From Nectonema munidae (taxonomy: Eukaryota > Nematomorpha > Nectonematoida > Nectonematidae), in the NCBI GenBank assembly GCA_030549495.1, contig JAUIRK010000627.1, positions 1-64,000 on the forward strand: a DNA stretch of 64,000 nucleotides, in the 5' to 3' direction. The notes under the pieces were generated by a model. That model did not search any database. It was not told the origin of the DNA and saw only the letters and a program-made list of their open reading frames with translations. Positions 51,601 through 58,669 of the stretch are shown one piece after another. Position 1 is the first letter of the stretch; every line of letters begins with the position of its first letter. A program made the translations under genes and the position numbers.

Positions 51601-54600
51601 CATTATATTTCATATATGTTTAAATAAAGTGATGCAAATGAAACTTAAAAAATAAATAAATTATAAAGGTTTACTGAGTGAAATAGGTTACGTTATCGTA
51701 ACGAGCTTCAGAACTTGATAAATTATTTACAACCCAAAGGTTCCATAAAAAAAAGGTAACGAGATGGAAATAGTACTGAACTTCAATATGTATGTGATTT
51801 AGTTTTTGTCATATATAATGCCGTAACTTATTTTTTTTGCAAAAAAGCTATCTCGAAAGGTAACGTACCGTACGCCACCACTAGAAGTACGATTGGAGAT
51901 ACGTCATACATATATCAGAAGCGGTAGACAAGAGTCTACAAATGTTTACTGGGTTCTATGAGAAAAAATTTGACGCTCGGCCTACATTGCACATTGTGGT
52001 CATTCGTCTCTCCATCCCGGCATACAAAATAGGAAAGTAAATATAAGTGCTATCTAATACTTGGTGAAGTCAAATAGAAAGAATTGGCTGCATGGCGTTT
52101 AACGTATTCAGCGGTGATGTGTTGGTTTTCTTCGTTGTGCAACAAGTATACCCTTGTATCTCCTTGAAATGTTGGAGTGAAGCGCACACTCAAAACTTTG
52201 TTCAACCTTCCAAATTCATTCGTTTCTTGATCGATTGTAATTGCGTAGCCTGGGGAGTTCTTCGTGACAAGCAAATCTCTAATTGCAACATATGTTTCTA
52301 AATTCCCAGTATTTTCAAAGCAAGAAACACGAGTAGTCAATGTCATTTCTCTTCCCTGGAAATAGGAAACTCTTTTAACTGCTTCCTCTCCTTCTTGGAT
52401 TCCACAAAAATCTATTTTATAGAATATGTTAAATTAATTTTTTTTAATTTATGTTACATTTGGCCTACATGCTATCCCCACATTAAAATCTTTGATCTTC
52501 TTTTCATATAAAGTTCCGTAATCGAGTAATACGCTTTCACTAGTCATTGCATAGTGTCTAAAGTTTGTGTACTGAGGTACAAATCTTAAAACACTATCTA
52601 CAGAAAAGCCTCTTCCATCCGGTTGAACAGTTTGCTGAATTTGATATCGCCTTCCCGATTCTGATATTACTTCTCTTTCAAAACTAGTGAAATAAGTTTT
52701 CACTTCGCTAATAGGAAAATCACAAAAAGATTTCACGTGTAAATTCGCTTCTTCATCGATCAGAACGCTAACTGTTTCGCTTGGCACATCATCTCTATGC
52801 AAAGCACACTCTCCTAAACAAAAATATGATTTTGAGAAGTATAAAACTTTTTTTTTATTTAATATAAATTAGTAAAAGAACAGCAAACATTGTTCATCTT
52901 TTGAAAACAGAAGAGCGTTCATTTTCATAAAAAATAAATAGTCAAGTCGTCAAAATCGGTCTTTCGATTACCCGTCAACCTAAACATCCTTCAGGTTTTT
53001 TTGAGGATAGATTTCCTTATGGCAGAAATTTTTGCTTCGATATCTATCAGTCTCGAACCGCATAAAATGGCTCCACTGTAATATATTAGGTAAGCAAGGA
53101 AGGAAGTATAAAATGAAATCTAAAAAGGTATGAATCAAAACGAATTTATTTTATAACGGTTTAAATCATATACCTTTGCAGCTTTGCCTCAAAGTTTCCA
53201 AAGTCTCAAAAGTTGGCATTCCCCCTTCTCCACTTAATAGTTATTATTATTTTATAAACTATAAAATATATATTCTTTTTCTAACTAAATATAATATAAT
53301 TAAGAATTATATTATAGTTTTTTATTATTATAGTTTTTTCACCACGTTTGTATTTAATTTGTATACTCCTAATATATATTTAATCCTTCCTTTCAATGCT
53401 AGTATGACGCCTCACCCTTGTATTCTAAATTAGTTCCCAAATTGCAAAACCTTATCGCAAACGATAACTTCTGGAAACTATCATGGATTGTGATAAGGCA
53501 AATTAGAATATCCCTTATGTCACATAGATATAAATTTTCGGGTATATTTAAATTGCAACTAATATTGCAACTAATTTTAAAAACATTTTACCTTCTCTGA
53601 AAATTATGGTCGAACGCATAGCACCTTCAAGTTTTTAGAAGAGGAACAAAAATGTAGAAATATAAATCATTCACCTTATTATGAAATAAAATAGACTTGA
53701 AATCATGGAAAGCGAATAGGATACATGGCCCTCTGTTCTTCTCTTTCTATCAGTGATGTATATAATCTAGATAAATTTCGCTGAGACAAAATAACATTTT
53801 TCAGAATCTTTGTTGTCTTTCAATAAAATTGTGTTGAAGGAAGTTTTCTTTAAATAATTTCACATTGAAATTTAAGGAAAAAAGAAAAATAGCAAAAAAA
53901 TGACTGATTTTATTATCCTGAACACTTTTTATTTTAAATACTGTGCTTAGTAAAATATATTTTATAATTGTCAAACAAAGTATGAAATGCATTCCCGAAT
54001 TTATTGATGTCAGATCATCCTTTCATCTCTTCAAAAAAATTTTAGATCAAAAAATACAGAATTAAATCTGTGTTAATAAATATCTGATGATAAAAAACAA
54101 TTTGAAAATAAACCATGAATTTTTCATCTATTTAATTAATAAGGAGTAATAAAGTAAACACGAATAATTTGGAAAAAACCTTTTATGGAAAAATCAAACA
54201 AAACGCTTTTCTTTCTGCTACCATGTGGCTATTTTCCACAAATTATCACATCTTACCTATTTTAATCAACAACATTCCTTCTTCTTGAACTCGAAAATGG
54301 TGTTAATTTACACCGAAATTCATTGTTTTGTTTGATTTTTCAATAAAAGTTTGTTTTCAATATTATTCTTGTTTACTTTATAGATCCTTATAAAAATAAT
54401 GTAATGGATGTTTTAACAACAAAATGTTTATGCAATTATAAATTATAGAATATACGTTGGCATAAATTTCGAAGAAAAGGGAAATATAACTGGAGACTTA
54501 CATACTGGATTTTTTATTAAAGTTATCAAAAGCCTAAATCGTTGTGTAGTTTCTGACCTACTTGGAAGCTCTGTTATTTAAAAAAAAATAGAAATCCATT

Positions 54601-55895
54601 GAAAATAAGTTGCAGTGTTTAACTCGAGCGTTTTCATCAAAAGAAAAAGAATTAAGAACTGTTACCGCTTGATGATGCCACCAATAGATGTGATATATTT
54701 TGAATATCTTTCAAAGTAAAATATTATTTAGATAGCAGTCAAGAAAAATTACTCAACACTGAAAAATGGCAAAAATATTGGGCAAGATAATGCGTATATT
54801 TGGTGTATCTTGAATTCAGATTATTTACTTGTTTTGCGAAAATATTAGAAAATTCGCATAAATTGTGAATCGACAAAATTTTGAGAAAACATCTTATGAA
54901 AAAGTATAATTTATATTTAGCTTTAGCAAAATTTCAGAAAGAAAACAAGAAAAGATTATTTTCTAAAATAGATATGTCGATCACACCCGGTTTTTATTCA
55001 TAGAGCTAAGTTGAATTGAACTATATTTCCAGGATTTTGCCGATTTATAATCATTTAAACGTGACTTATATTTTAAATAAGCTAAAAAGTAGAATAGAAT
55101 TTAATAAAATCAGGTGATCTAGATAAAAAAAACTGACCAATATACTTCTAGTTATTCCTCCTACAAATCAAGCACTTTGCCTAGAAAGAAATGTGAAAGA
55201 AGGGAATGGGGATTTCACATAGTTGAGGCTGTAAAAATTTTAAATTAAACATAACAGTATAAAATATTTATTTTCTCAAGGCAGAGGGAAATGTAAAATG
55301 GTTGACGAGCAGGCTAGCCATCCACCCCTGCGTCCGCACACTCTTCAGGTTACACCACACTATCTCATAGGGTTTGCATATTAAAAAAACAGGGAAAATA
55401 AAATATATTGATTACTTGCAATCATGACAACTTTTTGAATTAGAGTGTTGCGTTCCACATAACCGGCATCTATTCTAGGGTCATTTGCTGCCATTATAAA
55501 CTGAATGGTGTACTGTTCTGTAACTCTTTGAATGTTCAAATGGATTGTTTTTTTCACTTGATTGGGTTCATCATTAGTTTGGTACATGCTTATATAATAT
55601 GGTCCATCCTGAGAATCGTAGCGTATGAGCTGCTGATTGAGGGAGAGGAAAGGAATGTAGTCTCGACCTAATTCTGTACAGATCACTTTATATTGTAAAA
55701 ATATCTGGCCTCCATAAAAAATTGATGCAGTATCTTCACTTCTATCACTTGAATCCATTACACATTCTTCTAAAATATTGTAAGATTTTAAAGTATCAAG
55801 AGCATACCAATATTTTTTATACTTTTTAACGAACGTTGTCTTTTTGATTTACACAAACTTTTAGTAACAACTGGAAAGATCACTCGGAAATTCAT
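42615..55895 (-). CDS. Six-module Ig-like protein, about 730 aa, multi-exon
   Basis: Assembled from splice sites: candidate first exon 55808-55895, then 55416-55769 (C1), 52469-52813 (A1), 52061-52411 (B1), 48894-49241 (A2), 48496-48843 (B2), 42681-43025 (C2) and 42615-42634. The six module exons measure 354, 345, 351, 348, 348 and 345 bp, all multiples of 3, and all are joined in phase 1; together with the end exons they give 733 codons including stop. Introns within A-B pairs are 57 and 50 bp and the last is 46 bp; the others are 2.6, 2.8 and 5.5 kb and hold transposons. Each module is beta-rich with an Ig-like pattern (V-GEEVHL----C, then VI-FVP------YAM-SE). It lacks the usual C-strand Trp and F-strand Cys. 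No membrane span is visible and the N-terminus is uncertain. I do not recognise the family; phase-1 modules suggest an extracellular protein. Confidence 0.75.
42681..43025 (-). CDS. Ig-like gene, exon C2 (module 6)
   Basis: 345 bp, phase 1 at both ends, acceptor ATTTAATAG, donor GTAAGC. With the G carried over from B2 it begins VECEIMDKS. The second Cys lies in EIHLNMKAKCPRNG. The F-strand-like segment TTVEAMLQELDPSI has no Cys, and the module ends DAAYVRDNTAETFTVERT. It is closest to C1, sharing EC near the start and DP-IDA-YV--NT near the end. Confidence 0.75.
43217..43353. mobile_element. piggyBac-type MITE 1, TTAA-flanked
   Basis: 137 bp bounded by TTAA on both sides. Inverted ends are TTAACCCGTAACG on the left and TTAACCCGTTAACG on the right (reversed). 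The inner parts TACAAATCTTCTGCTTTA and AGATATCGTCTGATTAT are shared with 48078-48201. It lies upstream of exon C2 in the longest intron of the Ig-like gene. Confidence 0.85.
43828..44041 (-). other. Exon-like open segment, unassigned
   Basis: On the minus strand, acceptor GTTTGACTCAG is followed by about 70 codons (CGKSTKVQRKLDNAVRC, then FRNWADFSHQNVCLALLLYG, ending KGEARR) and a possible donor GTTACT, both in phase 0. A branch-like TGCTAAC lies about 30 bp before the acceptor. It cannot splice into the phase-1 Ig-like gene without shifting the frame. It could be an exon of a nested gene or part of the neighbouring transposon debris. I do not recognise it. Confidence 0.3.
44212..44527. mobile_element. 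Foldback element with about 90-bp inverted arms
   Basis: The left arm (44212-44302) and right arm (44434-44527) are nearly perfect reverse complements, starting ACTTTTATTGAAAC and including CTGAAGAAGACCAGAGTGGT then CGAAAATTAATAAAG. Each arm thus carries a CTGAAGA...GACC-AGAGT-GGTC-GAAA hairpin and an AATAAA-like hexamer. The 130-bp centre is unique. It is inserted at the 3' end of a hAT transposase fossil. A related smaller foldback lies at 54179-54350. Confidence 0.85.
44530..46338 (-). mobile_element. hAT (ZMYM/TTF-type) element remnant
   Basis: On the minus strand the transposase is readable in pieces. Around 45.6-45.4 kb: FYSVIADETTDLSHKTSV, EVIIESFLEFLNPESL and YLMGQGYDGAPAMSGAFNGV. 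Around 45.37-45.0 kb: ALYVHCAAHALNL, VVGSLAKFSIL, RWVEKHEVIHTS and SLTKPEFVIDLVI. The dimerisation motif (LTIYATFLS ... ERTFSVRKYF region) is at 44.6-44.54 kb and is cut off by the foldback element. The outer end near 46338 reads, reversed, ACTGGCGGATCCAAAGAAGG, the usual start of this group. The reading frame is interrupted many times. It sits in the intron between B2 and C2. Confidence 0.8.
46639..46760 (+). other. Short Lys/Glu repeat relic, block 1
   Basis: The plus strand reads KNDKFKLK and, after a frame change, KKDEFKVKMHKSES and a stop. The same KKDEFKL sense occurs at 47.78-47.87 kb. It is probably a relic of one repetitive coding sequence; no gene context is known. Confidence 0.3.
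47063..47212 (-). mobile_element. tRNA-derived SINE, copy 2
   Basis: Minus strand: GTGGGGCGTGAGTAGGGTTG, then the B-box GGGTTCGATCC, then a body ending CTTCTCGATGAAAACACCCG. It matches copy 1 at 30245-30395 along its whole length at roughly four of five bases. It lies in the B2-C2 intron of the Ig-like gene, in the same orientation as that gene. Confidence 0.8.
47231..47250 (+). repeat. Poly-G tract, 20 G
   Basis: An uninterrupted run of 20 G directly right of the SINE. Confidence 0.9.
47780..47875 (+). other. Short Lys/Glu repeat relic, block 2
   Basis: The plus strand is open as LEQDELKLKKDEFKLEKEKL then KIEKV and a stop, a strongly charged coiled-coil-like repeat of about 7-9 residues. 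Compare 46639-46760. It could be the end of an exon, but no splice partner was found. Confidence 0.35.
48078..48201. mobile_element. piggyBac-type MITE 2, TTAA-flanked
   Basis: Bounded by TTAA. The ends are TTAACCGGTTATCGACC on the left and TTAACCCGTTAACGACG on the right (reversed). The right half is nearly identical to MITE 1. Confidence 0.85.
48496..48843 (-). CDS. Ig-like gene, exon B2 (module 5)
   Basis: 348 bp, phase 1-1. With the carried T it begins YYCDIQQVDEAV. The second Cys is in LHAKLSCFENG, the E-strand-like segment is DIEVSFIPGF, the F-strand-like TTVHLLHNQENDRI, and it ends QYVRGYATHRFVLTPA. It is about 45% identical to B1 by eye. The intron to A2 is 50 bp. Confidence 0.8.
48894..49241 (-). 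CDS. Ig-like gene, exon A2 (module 4)
   Basis: 348 bp, phase 1-1, acceptor CTTATTAAG. It begins RQCFLHRNDRPRDTITVL. The strand pattern GEEVHLNLNAYCAFQQIEVK looks like Ig strands A'-B-C. VISFVPLISPF and SHYAMVSEATF take the E and F positions without Cys. It is about half identical to A1, sharing EVKT-F, REVISE-G and QP-GRGFSV. Confidence 0.8.
49374..49462. mobile_element. piggyBac-type MITE 3, TTAA-flanked
   Basis: 89 bp from TTAAACCCATTTAATAAGAC to GGTCGTAAATGGGTTAA. The reversed right end (TTAACCCATTTACGACC) matches the left with small changes. It lies in the B1-A2 intron. Confidence 0.75.
49497..49622. mobile_element. piggyBac-type MITE 4, one end decayed
   Basis: The left end TTAACCCATTTAGTACCAAT is mirrored on the right by TACATTTAGTACCGATG (reversed), and AAGGAAACTC is mirrored by AAGAAAACTC inside. 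The right TTAA is lost. Only 34 bp separate it from MITE 3. Confidence 0.65.
49623..51001. other. Intron of the Ig-like gene; GC-rich patches at 50590-50870
   Basis: The 68-codon plus-strand frame (50111-50317) has no known family. Patches at 50590-50640 and 50818-50860 share the direct motif AAGTGCGNGGCCTGT and begin near TGCCGGATCTACC. They look like ends of a decayed hAT-type copy, but I could not define its limits. Confidence 0.35.
51002..51883. mobile_element. hAT-type non-autonomous element, 882 bp
   Basis: The left end is CAGTGATGGTCTACGTTACG and the right end, reversed, is TAGTGGTGGCGTACGGTACG. The 8-bp flanks GGAGTAGG (50994-51001) and GAAGTACG (51884-51891) agree at 6 of 8. There is no open frame. 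It lies in the B1-A2 intron of the Ig-like gene. Confidence 0.7.
52061..52411 (-). CDS. Ig-like gene, exon B1 (module 3)
   Basis: 351 bp, phase 1-1, acceptor TATAAAATAG, donor GTATTA. It begins YFCGIQEGEEAV. The second Cys is in LTTRVSCFENTG, the E-strand-like segment KVLSVRFTPTF, the F-strand-like TRVYLLHNEENQHI, and it ends EYVKRHAANSFYLTSP. It is separated from A1 by a 57-bp intron. Confidence 0.8.
52469..52813 (-). CDS. Ig-like gene, exon A1 (module 2)
   Basis: 345 bp, phase 1-1, acceptor ATTTTTGTTTAG, donor GTAGGC. It begins RECALHRDDVPSETVSVL. The second Cys is in NLHVKSFCDFP, then EVKTYFTSFEREVISESG, VLRFVPQY and the Cys-free FRHYAMTSESV. It is paired with B1 in the same way that A2 is paired with B2. 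Confidence 0.8.
52814..54178. other. Intron of the Ig-like gene; no other gene seen
   Basis: Part of the 2.6-kb C1-A1 intron. Plus-strand frames at 53176-53433 and 53418-53600 are compositional. Confidence 0.5.
54179..54350. mobile_element. Small foldback element, 26-bp arms
   Basis: The left arm CCTTTTATGGAAAAATCAAA with CAAAAC is mirrored on the right by ACTTTTATTGAAAAATCAAA with CAAAAC (reversed). The outer bases CTTTTATTGA are shared with the larger foldback at 44.2 kb, so the two may be one family. Confidence 0.65.
54351..55415. other. Intron of the Ig-like gene; nothing recognised
   Basis: AT-rich; a GC-richer patch at 55295-55375 has no defined ends. Confidence 0.45.
55416..55769 (-). 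CDS. Ig-like gene, exon C1 (module 1)
   Basis: 354 bp, phase 1-1, acceptor CAATATTTTAG, donor GTAATC. It begins EECVMDSSDRSEDTAS. The second Cys is in IFLQYKVICTELG, followed by IHLNIQRVTEQYTIQFIMAA and DPRIDAGYVERNTLIQ. It is most like C2 at the other end of the protein, so the architecture is roughly symmetrical. Its Asp/Ser-rich start is more acidic than in the other modules. Confidence 0.75.
55808..55895 (-). CDS. Candidate first coding exon of the Ig-like gene
   Basis: ATG at 55895 opens MNFRVIFPVVTKSLCKSKRQ and ends with donor G|GTATGC in phase 1, matching the phase of C1 across a 38-bp intron. That is shorter than the other introns, and the peptide is basic without a convincing signal sequence. 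A different upstream exon with a signal peptide is equally possible. Confidence 0.3.
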
Positions 55896-57018
55896 GGCTA
55901 CATTACGTATTTTTTCATAATTACATTTAAAAATAGCAATCTTAACTTTTTGTCTCTATACTATATTTTTTGCCATGTTCCTCACAGCAATAGTATGCAT
56001 GAAACTAAATGAAAAAGTAGATATATAGGAGTTTAAGGAAAATTGTAACTAATTTCTCACTTTGTCATTGTATGCCATATGTAAATCTACCACTTTAGAA
56101 GTTAGGACCTCCCATGCTAAATGTCTGTTTCTAAGTGGTTTAATATAACGCAAATTTTCTGAAACATTTAGCTCAAAAATTTTGTTCTTCACTTGTTGAC
56201 CATTTAATATAGAAATTATAGTGATTTTTACTTTTATATAAGGAAGATTTAAAATGTTTTAAAAAATTTCATATAAAAAAGCGTAACCATTGAAATTAAG
56301 TTTAAGGAATTCAATTTCACAAAACTTGTGTCTTCTTGAATTTTGCAAAATTAAATTCCAAGCCAAAATTTCTTACTTTACACTTTGTCTGAAAGACCAT
56401 ATTATAACCTCCATGCTTTCCAAGTATCCACAGTATTACTTTCAAAAAAATATTCATAAAGCGTGGAAGATTAAGAGCAGGCGATCCCCTTCATCATCCA
56501 TTGCCAATTTTCAGCATATATTTCAATCAGAATTAGTTTCATTTTGTGAAAGAAGATTTTTCACAACCGTAAGAAAAATGAGTAAGTGTTGCTTGTGTAA
56601 TACGAGAAACACTCTGAAGCAATGTTTCTCGGCGGCGGCCCTTAACCTCTTGTTTTCGATCCCCATAACAAAATTGAATAAAAAATAGGCCAGCAATATT
56701 CTATCAAAACTTTCATGATTTTGCAAAATTATTGATCAGTTAATTATATTGTATATAGGTACACACCATGTGTCAGTGCTAAATTTAAAGAGGGTGCAAT
56801 TCCCCATCCTCTATTATTTGAGTACATCATGTATACTTAATAAAATTCAAATAATTTATTTATATATTTGCTTTGAAAAAAGAGTTTATACTCCGAAACT
56901 AGTTAGCAAAAATCAACAATAAAGTGTCCAATTTTTTATATTTGTTATAATTATTTCAACACAATGGGCATATCTGTCAAAGATTTTATTTCTAAATATT
57001 TTTTGTTTGGTTGCGAGT
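55896..57018. other. No supported gene
   Basis: Contains the upstream region of the Ig-like gene. Open frames at 56290-56726 exist on both strands and are not convincing. Confidence 0.4.
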
Positions 57019-57464
57019 CTCTAGTGCAGTGATTCCCAAACTTTTTTGTCCGGTTCCCCCTTTTTCGCATCAAATTTTTCACATGTGGACACCTACAACG
57101 AAATAGGTAAAGCCAGCAGAATTAATAAAAGATTTTTCTTCAAAAAATGAATATATTCATGGAAAATGTCTTGCATCGTTTTGCTGATTAAGCTGTAGGT
57201 TTTTTATATGAAATCAGAGAACATTCGGTTAAGCACCTTTTTATTTACGTAAAATACATAGGAAAAATGTTATGTTAATGTTGTAATAGTTGGGGTATTG
57301 TACGCAAAAACTATCTTTATAATACTTGCCCTATTTTTGTGCTTGCAAGCACATGCGTGAATAAAAAATCACAAAACCTGTATGAATAAAACAGAAAAAG
57401 AGTAGTGAATCAAACTTTTCATTGTTTGCAAAAAAGTATTTCACTTTATATTTTGTGATTGTTT

Positions 57465-58660
57465 TTAAGCAACGAGCTCATGAATCCTTGGCTCAGTAGC
57501 AGCCAGTGCAAGCCTCAAGTCATCTTCCACAGACAGCTTGTTGATTGATTTTGTTTTATTGCAAGTAATGCAGAAAATCCACTTTCGAACAGATGCAAAA
57601 GACAAAAGAACTCGAACTGCCAGATAACTTATTTTTGGATATGATTCCATCATTCAACACCAGAAGCTAGACAAGGAGTTTGACTGGAACACATTCTGGG
57701 CTGTTGAATCGTGGATAAGCGCAATGAACTCTCTTGTGCGTCTTCTAACACATCATCAACCTGACATAAGAGCGGATTTTGTGCTAATCCTGCATGCTAA
57801 GTGCTTAAATCAGGAAAGTTAAGGCCAAATTCATCATCTAGCTGAGACCAGTGATCCATGATTTCCTTCAACACAATACTTAAACATCATAAATTTTCCT
57901 ACATTCACTCTCTTCTTATACAGCTCTAATTTGACAAAAATGCATGTATTGAGTCACAGTTGCTGAGCAAGTCTGCATCCCTTCCTTGGAATCTCAAGTT
58001 CAAATGGTTGAAAATTTCAAATATTTCCACAAGATAAGCAAGGCGGAGCTCAAAGCGTTCTGATTTCAATATCTCCTACAGGTCACATTTTTTCTATACA
58101 TGAAGAAACATTTCAACTTCTGGTTGAAGAGAGAAGAAGCGGGACGAAAATTTCCCTGTAGACAACCACCTGACGAATGTATAAATGAGCAAGAAACTAT
58201 GTTCGGATTCTATGTCATGACATAGTTGCTGAACAGTCTCGTGTTGAGGGCAGAGTTTTTCACATAGTTCACGACCTTGACTGACCAGTGAAAATTGTGA
58301 GAAGCCCAGAATGCAGCGATTAAGAAGTTAGAGCCTCCCGATGAATGAAGAAGTGCACACCAACTACATTTGGTTCTTTGGATTTTACATTTGCTTTGAA
58401 ACTCGATCTCGACCCAAGCATGGCTAGAGCTCTATCAGTTGTGATTCCAACAAGATTATTCCAACTCAAACCATGCTTGTCAAAAAATGACGATACAGCA
58501 TTCATCACATCAGTGGCCCTTGACTTGACGCTTCATGATTTTGACAGCAAAGAAATTCCTCCTTGATTATGCCTTTGAACAAGTAGCGGAAGTATACCAA
58601 CAGCTGGCACGCCATTGCTTCATCGACCTGTATAGCAAAAATGAGAGATGCTTTTATCTC
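57465..58660 (-). pseudogene. hAT transposase (ZBED5/SCAND3-like), broken
   Basis: Minus strand, in order: FDEAMACQLLVY (58.63 kb), VMNAVSSFFDKHGLSWNNLV with GITTDRALAMLGSR (58.5-58.4 kb), VVGVHFFIHREAL (58.36 kb), then scattered middle pieces, and a C-terminus with SYLAVRVLLSFAS, KTKSINKLSVEDDLRLAL and TEPRIHELVA (57.65-57.47 kb). This matches the catalytic and dimerisation parts of ZBED5-type proteins. Several frames are needed to read it. The 5' part is absent or lies beyond the piggyBac insertion, where I could not recognise it. Confidence 0.8.
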
Positions 58661-58669
58661 TTCAATAAT

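Noticed and set aside
56290-56726. Long frames on both strands in the upstream region of the Ig-like gene
   Set aside because: They overlap antisense to each other and show no domain; no signal-peptide exon could be found there.
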